Of a stretch of 64,000 nucleotides of DNA, positions 1 through 12,419 are shown in pieces. Origin of the DNA: Septoria linicola (Eukaryota > Ascomycota > Dothideomycetes > Mycosphaerellales > Mycosphaerellaceae); contig CP099424.1 of the NCBI GenBank assembly GCA_024114885.1, positions 1,178,001 through 1,242,000 on the forward strand, given 5' to 3'. The translations under genes and the position numbers were made by a program. Every line of letters starts with the position of its first letter. Position 1 is the stretch's first letter. A model generated the notes under the pieces. That model made no database searches. It saw only the letters and a program-made list of their open reading frames with translations, and was not told where the DNA came from.

Positions 1-96
1 AAGCAGATAAGTGGGCTGTCTATAATCAGAGTAGACCAGCTCCGTAGACGTGTCAACCATAACCCTTTCGCTTTTAACAGTTCAGAAGCACTCGTG

Positions 97-681
97 CTAC
101 TCTCGTTGCAACACTACCGTCAAGGCCATGAATACCAACATGGCCGTCTTGAGCCATGGATACTCGCTCAGCAGGATCGTTACATATCCGACAAAGGGCA
201 CGTATCCCACAACACTTCCAACCACGTCCTTACTCCTGTCCAGGTAACTCTGCCCTCGCGCGTAGAGCTCCGTATCATCTGCGGCGTTGTTGTCTCCCTT
301 GGTCAATAGTTGCAGGGGCTTTGGTCTGCTTGTCCGTTAGTCTCCTACCACTCTCCCCATCTACTAGACATAGTGATGCACTCACCCTCCACCAAACCTC
401 CTCACGACTCTGTGCACGATAGGAATATCTTTCCCTCGCACGTTGTATACCACGACTTCTCCCACTTGTGTTTCTAGCCCTCTGTTCCACAGGAAGAGCA
501 AATCACCACGCTGGAATGCAGGCTCCATCGAGCCAGAAAGCACCACGACGATCGGTGAGGAGGAATCCGTAACAACGGAAAGGCCTTTCCAGAGCATGAA
601 AGCTGTCGAAAGCACGAGTGCGAAGTTGAGGACTTGGGCGGCGAGTTGCCGCGGCTGCATGTTGGACACCGAGCCAAACAT
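97..681 (-). CDS. SEC11: Signal peptidase complex catalytic subunit SEC11
   Basis: This is the catalytic subunit of the endoplasmic reticulum signal peptidase, which removes signal peptides from secreted and membrane proteins during translocation. Two exons (681-386 and 325-97) flank a 60-nt intron and give 174 aa, close to the usual family length of about 170. An N-terminal membrane segment lies at about residues 15-33. The S26B-family motif SGSMEPAF carries the catalytic Ser51, His90 lies in PIVHRVV, and the conserved LLTKGDNNAADD block with the likely acidic residue follows the intron. A hydrophobic C-terminus ends at VVLQRE. Splicing restores the conserved junction, so the model is well supported. 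The start is the only ATG that places the membrane segment at its usual distance from the N-terminus. Confidence 0.95.
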
Positions 682-1465
682 GGTTGCGTCGATCGATTTG
701 TGCGATTCGCGTGGATAGTGTTGGTTGTCTTGAAGTTGCGATTTTGATTAGTTATTCGAAGTCGCGAAGATGGAGCTTCCACTTCGAGAACGTGTCCGCT
801 TCGGTGTTAACGGCGATATAGAGTTTGGGCACCCTTGCTTAGCTTGGCATGTGAGCATCCCATTGACTTCACGTTCACTTCACTTCTCGATTCACTTTAG
901 CATCGGCGAAGTACAGCAGAAGGCTCGCGTGAGGTCTGCTGTGGCTCGTGTGAATTCGCAGTGCGGACTGGGATGCCATCTAAGCCTCTGCAGATCTCAA
1001 GAGACAACATCCGAGAGCGAACGGATCATGCTCTGCACACAAGCTGCTCAAGCCATCGACCAAGAACTTTCTCAACCCTTGCTGTCCGACTTGAGGGTGA
1101 GGCTAGACGAACGCCGCCATGCGTGTTCCCCCTTGCTCGCCGCAAAGGCGCAGCCGAAAGGTTGGCCTCAAACAACACTTGCCACAAGCTTTCAATGAGT
1201 TCATTTGAGTCACGCACTTTCCAATTGTGCTCCATTACAATAGCTTCTTAGCTGACTCCCCTTTGATCTGTCGCCTTTTTTGCTTGAAGTACCCCAAAGC
1301 TTACATGACTTTCGAAGAAGATATACTTCAAAAGCGAGCACCAACTCGACAATCTTCTTGACACAACGGTCCACAGTCGCTGAACTACTTACGTCTTCTA
1401 CCACTTGGCCAGGACTCATAGTTGTCGTCGTGACAACCGTCACTGAGACATAATTTCCGCAGAGA
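682..1465. other. Intergenic region between divergent SEC11 and PWWP-like gene
   Basis: This region presumably holds the promoters of two divergent genes. It also contains a possible small spliced ORF on the + strand: an ATG at 770, a GTGAGC donor at 851, a TTTAG acceptor ending at 900, then an open frame to 1251 (143 aa in total). I recognise no domain in it, and the unspliced frame is also open to 1198, so it is not called as a gene. Confidence 0.4.
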
Positions 1466-2940
1466 ATGGAGATGCAACGAAGCGCTGGAAGCACATACAT
1501 CCTGACCCTCAACAAGAAGAAATGGCCTATCGTGATTTGCCGCGATGAGCTCGCCCCTGAGGAGTTCATAAGACTTCGCCATCGCCAGAGCCATACTGCC
1601 GCTGTTCTACTTGGCAAGAGAAAGTTGTGAGTGGACCTGCTGTGGTTGAAAGATAAGTGAGGCCAGGAACTAAAGAGCAAACTTACAGCATCTGGGTGAA
1701 TCCTGAAACGCTTGAAGACATCGAGCCGCACAAGGATTACACTGCTGGCTTAACGCCTTTCGCTCAACAGGATATCCAAGACAATGACAGCGACGAGGTG
1801 ATAGACGAAAAGAGGCGACGCTTGGCCTTTCGCGACGATGCTCAACAATGGAAGGATGACGCGTTCTGGGCAAACTATATCTTCAATCAGTCCGAGGCAA
1901 GGAAGTTCGAATGGGCAGGCAAGAAGCACCAGAGCTCTTCTCACAAGAGACGTCGCAATACCAAAAGTGACTCGGTGATCGCCCTGGAGGATAACGGTGC
2001 ACGCTCGGATTGGTCCACACCGGCGAAGCGATCAAAGCGCAATGACAGTCGGTCTTTGCTCTCATTACGTACGCCGAGGACTCTCTCCAAATCACATGGT
2101 CAATGCAGACATGACTCCGCTATCGACCCCATCGAGATATCCGACGGTAACAGCGACGACGACGACTTCGATGGCGAACTATTCGTCTCCTCTTCCAGGA
2201 ACAAAGGCAAGAAACCAGCTCGATTCACTAACAACGCCAACGACATTCATGACTCCATCGAGTTCGACGATCCATTCGTCTCCAAATCGAAAGCAGCAAC
2301 ACCAGGACCAAACCAGTGCAAACTCCTCTTTCCGAAGAGCCCCGCTCTTATTGTAGACAAAGCCACGATCGCAAACTGCCAATTCCTCTTCTCCCGACGC
2401 TGCGACGACGAACACGCCACCGAGCTGGACCTCACAAACGACCAACGCGCCAAAGCGACGAACCTATCTGCCGACGACATCAACGCCGTCATCAGCTACT
2501 TCCGCCACCATGAACTCGGCCCAAGACTCATCAACAAACCCGATGAGCCCCCAACAGTCTCCCAAATCGACCACACAACAAGAAAGAAAGAAGCACACGC
2601 CGAAGCTCTAATCAAAGCCTTCGTCACCGCCATGAAAATCGAAGACGAAACACTCCAAGAACTCATCCACAGCAAGTTCATCGCACTGCACCCACTAGCA
2701 CCAATCAGCGCTCTGATTGTCGCGAGATCAGTCGCGAGTCTGCCAGAACCCACCACCGAAGCGCACAAGAACATCATGACGTGGGCTACAGATCACCTCG
2801 CACAGTGCTTCTGGGCATTGGCACGGGATTGCGGTGAGCTTTTGCAGGGTCTACTACAGGAGAATGAGGCGATGCGGACAGCAGTTTACGATGCGCTCAA
2901 GGCTGACCCACAGGCTAGGAAGTTGGGCTTTGACGGGTGA
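1466..2940 (+). CDS. PWWP-like domain nuclear protein
   Basis: This is a predicted chromatin-associated protein of 470 aa, from two exons (1466-1626 and 1689-2940) around a 62-nt intron. The N-terminal 70 residues read like a PWWP fold: a strand ending in KKWPIVICRDEL, a gap, then the second half after the intron with IWVNPETLEDIEP, matching the family pattern in which a WV-x-x-x-x-L core follows the beta barrel. The rest is low complexity with basic, NLS-like stretches (SHKRRRNTK) and acidic Ser/Asp runs, then a helical C-terminal region of about 150 residues starting near LSADDINAVISYF. PWWP domains bind methylated histone lysine and DNA. The PWWP call comes from motif reading only, and the exact start (a second ATG is six bases downstream) is uncertain. 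Confidence 0.65.
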
Positions 2941-3359
2941 GCGGAGAGATGGGCAGCTGGCTGAGGGGGTCTGCAGAAGGCAGAACAGTGTTTTGACCTC
3001 GCACGAGAGGCAGCTCCTCAAGACAGCGCTCAAGCGCAGTATCTTCTCCGAAGCACAAGGCGCTAGCACGCGTTGCATGAGAAGGAGTCCCACCGTCACA
3101 TCACCCAATGCATTCATTAGCAACTATGCACTATTCTACATGATCATCTGTCTCATCACCCGTCTGACCTGTTGATTTTTGCCCTCTAGCAAGCCTGACT
3201 TTCATGACTCCTCCCAATGCATGTTGTAGTACATCCCACATAATCGAATACCGCAGAATCATCATGCATGCTGCTTTTTCCCCTCTCGTCAAAATGAAGG
3301 GCGCATCAGCCTACGACTTTTCTTTTCCTCCTTGCTTCTACATTGCTGGCTCGAGGTCA
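2941..3359. other. Intergenic region, convergent 3' ends
   Basis: This is the region between the stop of the PWWP-like gene and the end of the small ORF behind NOT1. I see no ORF with coding character and no repeat. Confidence 0.4.
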
Positions 3360-3686
3360 TCAGAACCTTCCTCTGCCCCTTGCGATATATGGTCTGGCAT
3401 ATATCGAATCAGAAAGGTCTACTCGAGTGCCCCTCTGCCGCCGCCTACCTCGTCCTACGTCGCTAGGACTAGATGCTCTAGAATCCGCATATGTTGGCGA
3501 AGTCGGGGCAGAATGATCGACAGAGTGGCGCTTTCCATGCAGAGCCACAATCCAATCGCCAGCGACCTCCTTGGCATTCACTCCTTGTTCACTTTCGACT
3601 GAGCCGCTTCCTGTAGAGTATCGATAGTATTGTTTCAGTCTCTGCGCTGCCAATACACGCAGCTCAGGATCTTCCTTCACGGTCAT
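3360..3686 (-). CDS. Small hypothetical protein immediately downstream of NOT1
   Basis: This is an uninterrupted 108-aa ORF on the same strand as NOT1, with its ATG only 21 nt after the NOT1 stop. It looks protein-like: a helical N-terminal half (PELRVLAAQRLKQYYRY), then a segment with KEVAGDWIVALHGKRHS, then an Arg/Gly/Ser-rich tail ending in ARGRGRF. I do not recognise a family. It could be a real short gene with a promoter inside the NOT1 3' end, an ORF in the NOT1 3'UTR, or a chance ORF. The gap is too small for an ordinary terminator plus promoter. Confidence 0.4.
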   Translation of the reverse strand: MTVKEDPELRVLAAQRLKQYYRYSTGSGSVESEQGVNAKEVAGDWIVALHGKRHSVDHSAPTSPTYADSRASSPSDVGRGRRRQRGTRVDLSDSIYARPYIARGRGRF

Positions 3687-3707
3687 TCCTTGCCCTGGCC
3701 CATATCT

Positions 3708-6700
3708 CTAATTACGGGCACCCAGGGGCAAGCGTGTGCTAAGCGGACTGTTTGTGAAGTGCTGGTTCGAATGGGTCAGATTGGCCAACAGCTGCTCAAC
3801 CTGCGGCGCAGCTCTGACCCAAGGCTGCTCGAGTAAGTTCTGGTTTGGGTTCTTAATGATCTCCAGCAATAGCACCAGCAAGCCCCACGGATGCGGGCGA
3901 TCGTGCATCATGCGCTCGCTTATGACACGCAAGATCAGCTCTTGCAGATCCTGCTGACTTGCGCTGAAGATGTGCTGCAGCGCAGTCGTGAAGTAGTGTG
4001 TGTGCGAATTGACAAAGCGAAGCTGATTGGTCATTGCGAGTACGAGGTGGTATCGCGCTCTCGTGCCACTCTCCTGCAGAAGGCGAATGAGGAGACGAGC
4101 CGGTGCTGTACCAGCTGAAAACACAGAAGAAGCTGTGGTGGCAGAAATGCCCACATACACCATCAGAGCATTGATCAAGATTGGGCTGATTTGGTCATCG
4201 GCACGGTCAACCGAGGCCTGGATGAAAGCAAAGTTCTGCTCGCTGAGATCGTTGGCCTGGCAGATCCTGTCCATTATAGCCTTGACTTGGGCCTCTTCGA
4301 GCACATTGTCCACATCGGAAAAGATCGCGGGTGCCACGCGGACCTGCTCAAGTCTGTTGATCTTCAATCCTGGAGCGAATGGGTTGGGCTGCGATGATTG
4401 CGACTGTGGAGCAGCGCTAGTGACGATATTCTGCAACTGTCCACAATGCGCCGGAATGATGGCATTGAGTTGCATGTGGTTTTCCACCAGATAATCCGGG
4501 AAGTCGTGGTGTAAGATCATCATGAATTTGATCACAGCGCGATAAAACTCAGGCGCAACGGTCGCAGCGTCACTGGACGCGAAAAGTAGCTCCACGTTGG
4601 TAAAGAGAATCGCGAGAAGCTTCGTGAACTGATTCCAGCCTCCATTGTTGCGACCGTTGACCAAGAACGCAGGAATCAAGAGACGGTGACTGATCAATGC
4701 GATCCACGAGTGCAGGAACCCTGGGAAATATCGAGGTTGCAGAACCTGAAGGGCCATGCCGAATACTTTGTACACTTCGCTCTCCTGTTCTGGCGACAAC
4801 TGGGCGCGATTCGCATCGATCTCACAGAGCAGAGATGAGAATAGCCTGAAGTAGACGCGACCATTGAAGCGTTCGAGGTTGCGGTTGTGGCTGTCGTTCA
4901 TCGCCATGATGACCACGCGGACGAATGCCTCGAATGACTTGGCCTTGTTGACCGTCTTTTCGGTCTCTGGTGAAGCCTGGAAGAGCACAAGTGTCGCTGT
5001 GACCTTTGCCAGTGCGTCGATGGCTATATACGCAATGTCGCTGGTACCGTAGGGCCTGCTGCTAATAGCCTCAAAATGATCACAAGAGTACTCAAGACAG
5101 CTGCGATAGAAAGTCAAGGTATCCTCGGGATTTGCAAGGACGCCCTTGTCGTGTAGCTGGGAGACGAATGCCAGATAACGATAGTTGTCGGGGCTGCCAT
5201 TCTGCAGCTTGGTCCACTCCTCGAACAAGTATTCTTGCTGGTCAATGTTCTTCGTCTCAGATTCGGGACTTGGCAGCCCATTTACGTGTGCAGTTGGTCT
5301 TTGCAGCTTGTTCATGATCTCCTTGCCAACCAGCAGCTCTGGTGGGGTGGACTGAGGCGAATCCTCCGATCTTTGACCTGGAATGCTGTTGAGCCACTGC
5401 GCGAGTGCCTCATACGACTGAACGAATTCAGCGCGATGGGCCACCGAGTTGTCTCCAAGCAGCAGCTCATCCACAATGTCACTGAAGAAGCCCAATGCAA
5501 TAGGCCGCTTTTGCTTGAGCGCTTTGCTGATTAGCGAGTCAATGTGACCGATGTCAAGCAGACTCTCGCCTTGGAGCGCAATAGTGGCAGGTGCATTGAA
5601 AATCCTGTCGTCCTCGACTGTAGCAATAGTCATGGTGACTTGGCGGCACGCTTGTGGCGACATACGGCAGAGCTGTGTCAAGAACCTGGCCAGAACCTCT
5701 ATCTCAAGCCGCTTCTGAGCATCATTGTAAATGAGTTGGAGACAGTGCGTAGCACAACCTTGCACAGTACTATCCGGCTGAGGAGAGCTCTCGATCAAGG
5801 CAAGTATTTGAGTGTAAACACGCCTGATGGTAGCACCCTCGCCGATCTCATTAATATGTTCTTCTGGAGCCTCTCTCGAAGCGTGCTGCAGCTCTGAAAT
5901 CAGGGCAATGATCCTGTCATTAAGGCTCGCTGGATCAAGGTAACCATTGGATCGTGGCAGCACACCTTGCATGCCTGGCATGCGCTGTACTTGTCCTGAA
6001 TGCGGCATAGCAGGTGCTTCTGCGGGAGTAGGCATATTTGGCAGATAACCTTCTCCCAGAACGTCGCCCAATGCGCGCGAACCATCTTGAGACGCCGATC
6101 CACCGTGAGTTGCGGGTGGAATTCGTGCCTGCCGTCCGAAGTCCTCATATAGTGCCAGCTGCTGTCTGTTCAGTCCGTTCTGGTCCTGGCGGTAAGGCTC
6201 GGGAATGAGTGTGGACCAACGATTGACTGGCGTTTGGGAAAATGGTTCGTTGGGTCTCTGGTCGTTATGGTTCTGCCGGTCATTGAGTGCGTCCTGCAGC
6301 TGAAGGTCGATTTCGGCTAGAGAGTGGTCTTCTGCGGCCTGCTCGACCAGACGGCAGACAGTGTCGATATTGTCATTCACAAACATTAGTATCTGGCCCT
6401 CAGGCAGTTGCTCGGGCAGTGTACGCCCAGCTAGAACCCGGATGTTGTTCGTGATGCTCATGCGTAGAGGCTCTTTGCATGTCACCAAGGCGAGGCTTCC
6501 GGAGAGCGATTTGACCATTGTGTGAGCTGCGCTTCGCACTTTGTCACCGTCTGCTTCAGTCGTGAAGTCCTTCTGGATGAGTTCGGCGGTCGAGATACTA
6601 GCAATCGTCACTGAACGCTCTACGACAGGCGCAATGATCTCATAGATGGCTTGTTGAGCAGCGTTGACGAAGATGGCCTTCATCTGCGCAGGAGTGGTAG

Positions 6701-9700
6701 CGCCCACAGCCTGTGGGATTTGGAGCATGTGGCCCAGGTCAGGCACCTGCGAGATCACAACTTCCGGAGAGAAGCGCTCGTTCGGTCCGCGTTTGGACAA
6801 GCCCATCAATGTCATCTCGCCGAAGGCATCAGGTCCGCCCTCAGGAATGTAGTTGGTAAGCATAGTTTGCTCCAACGACGGCCGAGAACGAATGATGTCC
6901 AGAGGCTCGATGGCCTTGATGTCCGTACCAAGATCTCTACACAACATCTCAATCTCGAACTTCATGTTCAGCTTGAGCGAAGTCTCATGGTAGAGCTCGC
7001 TCAGAAGACCGAGAAGCTCGACAATCCATGGATTGGGCGGCATGAAGACCTTGGACTTCGATTGAGAAGCCTGTGTCAAGGTCTTGCACGTGAAGGGAAT
7101 GGCCACCAGAAGGCGCTCATTGTCGTACGCCTCCAACAGAAGATCCTTGAAAGACAGATTCCGGTGGAGAATTGGTTGACTGCGTGCGAGCGTGATAGAC
7201 CCGAGCCAAGAGGCCAGATTCTTCATCGTCGCACGCTCGTGTTGGTTGTCCATAGTACTCTGGGCATTGAGCATCTTCTGACAACTCAAATAAGTCTCGC
7301 GAAGGACTTCGGCCCACAGCAGCTTCTTGTTGAAATTCTCCAGAATCTGTAGATAAAGGTTCTGAAAGTTTGGCTGAGACTTGGCGAGTTCGTCCACCAG
7401 GTAGTGCGCGAACCACTGGAGGTACTTTTCCTCGAGAGTGCTCTCAATCTCCTTGAATTTCTCATCCAAGTTCCTTTTGGAGACGTTGTTCAAAACAAAC
7501 ATGACTTTGTCAGATATGTCCTCGTCCGGCTCTTCGTAGACGACCTCCGAACTTGGCGGATCGACCTGTATGGCCGTGAAGGCCGGTGCAACCACCTCGA
7601 AGTCGTCATCGTCGAGTACGCCGTTCGTGATGCCCCCCTCTGGATCGTGGACACCAGTAGTCTCTTGCTGGATTTTCTTGAGCACGTTCTCGGCAGCAGC
7701 GATGGCATTTGTTCCACGAAGACTGGGAGTACGCAAGATACGCTCAGCAAGTTGGGGCCACTCTTCGAGTCGGGGCAGGACATGCAGCAAAGCCTGGAGG
7801 CCGAAGCGATACATCGGATCCTCAATGCTGAAGTCCGAGACTGCGTCAAGGATCATGAATATGCCGTGCTGCTCGGAGATTCCGGAAAGAACCTGGTGGG
7901 AAACAAGACCTCCGAATAGGACAGCAGTGGTAGCCAACGCCTCGTTTGGATATTCGCCAAAACAGTGATACTCTTCCCACAGACCATAGAGCATGGCGGC
8001 AAACAACTCCTGCTCGGTCTTGTTGGTTGAGACCTTCAGTCGCTTGAGCTCAGCAACAAGCTGATCTGGAGTAGTCTGTCCTCCGTACATCTGCTTGTAT
8101 TGCTCCTCCATTTCGTGCGTCGCGCTATCGTCCAGCTGGTGACCGTGCTCGCAATTCTCTTCAATGATCGCGTCACGTCTATCGTCCAGACCATAGTTGA
8201 ACAGCCTTGGGTATACATTCAAGCAGAAGCGAAAGAGGCTGGTCTTGGAATCCTCGTACATGGAGTCCGAGATCAGCTCCAGTAGTGTATGCACAGTCTT
8301 CAAGTGGAGAGGCGCCGTCATTGGACTGGCCTTCTCGCGCTGAACCGTACCCTCGTCATCAATCTTGACCTTCAAGAACTCTGCAATAGCTTGAGCAAAT
8401 TGAGGAGGACCCATGCTGCTGATGTGATTCTGGGCCCACTCCACGAGGTCGCATTGGCCTTTGCCATGCGCGTATGTGGCAAGATCGACGGCAAAGTTGC
8501 TCGGGAGAGTGAACAAAAGCTCAAGCCAGCCATGGGCGAAGGCATGGTCGTAGACCAAGCTGATGAGGAGAGGGTCTGTATTATAGTACTCGATCAGCCG
8601 AGTGGCCACCCATTGCTTGTCGTGCTCCCATAGTGCATGCATAACAAATTCGTAATTCGGATGCTGCTTGCTGAGGAACGGAAAGAACAGCTGTTTTAGT
8701 GCTTGCTCCTGTAGTGGTCCCCAGGGCTTTGGCACATTCGAGGCCGCACACACGAAGGTGGTCATGTTTTGGTTGATGATGGTATCCGGAATGCCGAGCT
8801 GCTGTGCCATGTTGTACGTATCCTGGGATCGGAATATCATGGTGAACAGCGCTTCCGTGGCATCCAGGGACACCAATGGGTGCTTGATGGCCTTTTCAGC
8901 AAACGCTCGAATGCTGTCCGATGCTGTCGCGAAGCTGGTGAGCTCGAATGCCTGTTTGAGGTTCGGTATCTGCATCACGTCCAACTCTTCTGGAGTCGTT
9001 GATAAGAACGCAACCACGAAGCTCAATTGCGTCTCTGGCCATGTCCATTGACCGCCCCACAAAGACTGAATGTCGAAGTTGGCGTATTCCCTGGCCAGTG
9101 GCAGCAGCGCATTGTACAGCGCGAGAAACTGCTTCTTCGAGACTCTGAGACCCTCCTTGTCGAGGCCGCCCACCACATCGGACCAGTCTATCCTAGCTCC
9201 TGCTCTGTGCTGTCGGACCGCTTCTACGAATGCAGTCGGGTTGTACGCGTCGCCATCCTGAACGATGATCATGTAGAGGAGCACATTGGCGATCTGAGAG
9301 TACGAAACATCGCGTATCTCTGCTGTCGCGAGCACCTCCTTGCACGCCTCCAGGCTTGCGGTGGCCTGAGGTCCTGCATGTTGCAAGCGCTTCACAAGAC
9401 GCGAGTCTTGTTGCGACTGCAACAAATCATCCAGCAGCATTGCTGACTCGACGGCATATGGTGTGCGCAGACCTCGCGTGCGATAGTAGATCCGCACGGC
9501 GTAGAAGAGGTTTTCGCGGTGCTCGTCGCTGAAGCCGCGTGGATCGTGGATCACACGCTCGATAATTGATGCTAGTATTGATGGCGATGGGTCGAGGTCG
9601 GCGTCGGCGGATTGAAGTGGTTGTGCGAGTGTTTGCAGGAAGTGTGGGAAGGTCGTGGTCAAGATCGAGATGGCTGTGAGGTTCCAGTTGTTAGCCCTGG

Positions 9701-10733
9701 CCTATGGACTTGGCAACGCTTGACACCCGAAGCAGCAACGGGCAACTGCATTGAGCTCGTGTTTCAGTGTGATTTTATTGCAGAACAACATACCTTTCTG
9801 TCGTACACTGGCAGTTGTTACTGTTTTGAGAGCTTGCAGAAGCGCGACACGTGCAACTAAGTCCAGTGCGAAGTGGTCCAAAAAGGTCTGCAGGTCAAAG
9901 TCTCGGAACACGTCGCCTTCGCTGGTGTCGAGGGCTTCCGCGATCTTCTGTGCTTGCTGTGTCTCTCTGCTCAACTTCTGAACTTCTTCAGCGAGCAATT
10001 GATAGCTTCCTGCGCCATCGCTGCCTGCTGGAGCACGAGTTGCATTGGTGAATACCGTCGATGCGTTGCTTTGTAGCAATTTCCTGAAATATGTAGTGAA
10101 CAGCTCCATCCCGCTGTTGCTCACGAGCTTTCTGATCTTCTCCAACTGTGCTGTCCACTTTGTCCTGTCCGACTCTCCCTTTAGTGTGCTCAGTAGTATG
10201 TTCAGCTGAGTGAGCAGCAGACTGTTCAATTGTCCTGCGCTGCCAGCACTATGCGCAGAAGATGTGGGCGAGCCCACGTTTGATGATGCAGGCCTCGCGA
10301 AGCGTGAGCTGCCAGGTGTCCCAGCACTGCCACCTATCGATGACAAGCCTGCGTCACCAGCAGCGAAGTGGTGATGTCCGGAAGTGTTGGAGCTGCGGAT
10401 GCGGCTGCCGGAAAGGTGAGATGCAGTGGTGGAGACCGACGAAGTCGAGGAAGCCCGGCTGGTGACACGTCGCTTCGCAGCAATGGCTGCTAAATCGGCG
10501 AGAGTGAGGTAGCCTGCTGGAGGAGGCGGTGGTGATCTTACGGTCCTTTGGGAGCTGTTCACCGGCGACGGGCTGTTGCTCAGGTTGGTGATAATCGAGG
10601 TCAAGCCGCTGCGAGATCCTAGCTCGTCTGAAGTGTACCTGTCCGATTGCTGTTTTCTAATGCCTGTTCGTGTCGCGTTCGAGTTTGCTGGGACGTAATC
10701 GTGCGACGAGTTGTTGTACATCTCACGTATCAC
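3708..10733 (-). CDS. NOT1: CCR4-NOT complex scaffold subunit NOT1
   Basis: This is the central scaffold of the CCR4-NOT deadenylase, which controls mRNA decay and transcription. Two exons (10733-9794 and 9673-3708) around a 120-nt intron give 2301 aa, typical for the family. The Ser-rich N-terminus is followed by helical HEAT-type repeats. The MIF4G-like CAF1-binding domain ends near residue 1225 with the diagnostic LNMKFEIEMLCRDL. The CAF40/CNOT9-binding domain (DUF3819) spans about residues 1290-1395 and includes EIIAPVVERSVTIA and VTCKEPLRMSI. A spacer with low-complexity sequence follows, and then the C-terminal NOT1 superfamily domain (about 1840-2290), which in other fungi binds NOT2 and NOT5. 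The phase-1 intron joins SVRQK to AISIL in frame. The N-terminal methionine could be the first or a nearby later one. Confidence 0.95.
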
Positions 10734-11103
10734 ACAGCATCCATGGCAAGGAACGGCTGCTGCCTTCTCTCAAAATTATCTAGAAAGCGCAGCTGATATA
10801 ATGCACAATGACAGACAGCTTAGTCGATCCTGGAGCCAAGACAGCTCTTAATTCAGTTCTACCATCCACCAATGCTACTAGGCGCATTCTCACACATAGA
10901 ATTCAATGCAAGCACCCGAGATGCAAAAATGAAACTAGATGGAATCATTACTTGATATCATTGACTTCGTGAACTACACCTCCAATGCTACCTTCTTATC
11001 CTAATGTTTGTATGCGTGGTATCATGCTTCTCGACTTCTACTCATCCCATCGTGTAGGCACACCGTATGCTCGTTCAGTGCGGCCGTCATTCGCTCAAGC
11101 ATT
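10734..11103. other. Intergenic region between OSBP gene and NOT1
   Basis: This stretch should hold the NOT1 promoter and the 3' end of the oxysterol-binding protein gene. It is moderately AT-rich. No ORF or repeat of note was seen. Confidence 0.4.
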
Positions 11104-12419
11104 CTAGAGACCATTCTTGAGTTCCTCTGATAGCGGACTGAAGGGCGGCTTGGCATTTGCTGCCTTCCCTTGATCGAACACCCAAATGCCTCCCGTTTGG
11201 TCCTTCTCCAGGCTGCCATAAGGCACTTCCTTGATCAATCTCTCAAAGATGGGGAGCTTGTCAGTCTTCGAGAAGAATGCTCGCTGCCACTCTCGACCCT
11301 CAGCCTGCTCCTTCTTGCGTGTCGCCCTCTGGAACTCCTCGATCTTCGTCTTCTCAACGTGGGTGGTGTTCATGTCACCCTTCTCGATCGCTTCGGCAAC
11401 CTTCTTCCATGCCCTGCGCGTCTCTAATGGATCTTGATCTATGATGTCCGCGACCGCCAACGGAGTCTTTGGCTCTTTCTTCGCGTTGTATTGCTCGACC
11501 ACGTTCTTGTCGGCATCTCTAATGACAAATTCGTCTGTCCAACTCCCCTCAGCCTTGTAGAGAACGCTCTTCTTGTCTTTCTCCTTTCCGTGAGGGAACA
11601 CGACCGCCGAGAGACTGTTCTTCTTGCCAGACACCCACCCTGCACCAGAGTAATCAATACGCGCTGTGTAGCCTGAAGAAGAGACGATGTAGCTGCTTTT
11701 GCTAAGTTCAACGTAGGGCGACCCCTTTAGCAGACCCTCGATGTGGACTGGAGGCAAGGTGATCAGGTAGTCCTCGTCGTATGCATCGATGCGGTATAAG
11801 GCGTGTCCAACCTATGGTGGAGTACTCCAATTAATGACTGGCAGAGTCTCACTTCATCTGTGGTGGAAACATACCTGCTTGACGTTGATCGTCGTCGAGA
11901 AGCTCGCTTTCTGTGCATTGTAGCCTTGCAAACGCACACCATGCGTGTTGTTCCAGATGCTGTATGCTGTGACAGGTGGATGATGCGAGACCTGCTCGCT
12001 CACCAGCTGCGTCTCACCCGACGCATCACTCCATTTGCCTAGGAAGAGTTCACCCAAGAATGGGTTGATGGGCTTCTTCTCTGATCCCAGCTTCTCGTTT
12101 CGACTGGCGTACTGCTGCTTGAGTGTGCTCAGGAACCATTTCAGGACGAGCACCATGCGCTTTTGTTTGTCCTTTTCAGCTGCTGGAGCTACGAGCAGGT
12201 GCGGCATCTCACTCCAATACGCCGAGAATTCAGTCAGGGACTGGTTGGACACAATCCATGGAGGCGCGGTCATGGACGATAGATCGCCATTGAACGACGC
12301 GAGTTGCTACAGATGTGTCAGACCGTACTCCCTCGAGGTCTCCAGTTCCTATATACCTTCAAGAATCCGGTCCAGGATGCCTTCTGTGCAGCAGGCACAG
12401 CAGATGCCTCCTCAGACAT
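11104..12419 (-). CDS. KES1: Oxysterol-binding protein, Kes1/Osh4 type
   Basis: This is a cytosolic lipid-transfer protein that exchanges sterol and phosphatidylinositol 4-phosphate between membranes. Three exons (12419-12357, 12306-11875, 11811-11104) give 400 aa, the length of the short Osh4/Kes1 class with no PH or ankyrin domains. The lid region is followed by NPFLGELFLGKW, and the family signature EQVSHHPPVTAY lies near residue 129, with the two histidines that bind the PI4P head group. The C-terminal part contains YNAKKEP, followed by helical segments. The introns are 50 and 63 nt, in phase 0, and all exon lengths are multiples of three. The gene is transcribed in the same direction as NOT1. 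Confidence 0.93.

Noticed and set aside
3755..3775. GGTTCGAAT stretch resembling a tRNA T-loop
   Set aside because: It is part of NOT1 coding sequence and no acceptor stem or anticodon arm fits around it.
6651..7352. 233-codon ORF on the + strand inside NOT1
   Set aside because: It is exactly antisense to conserved NOT1 coding sequence and has no domain of its own.
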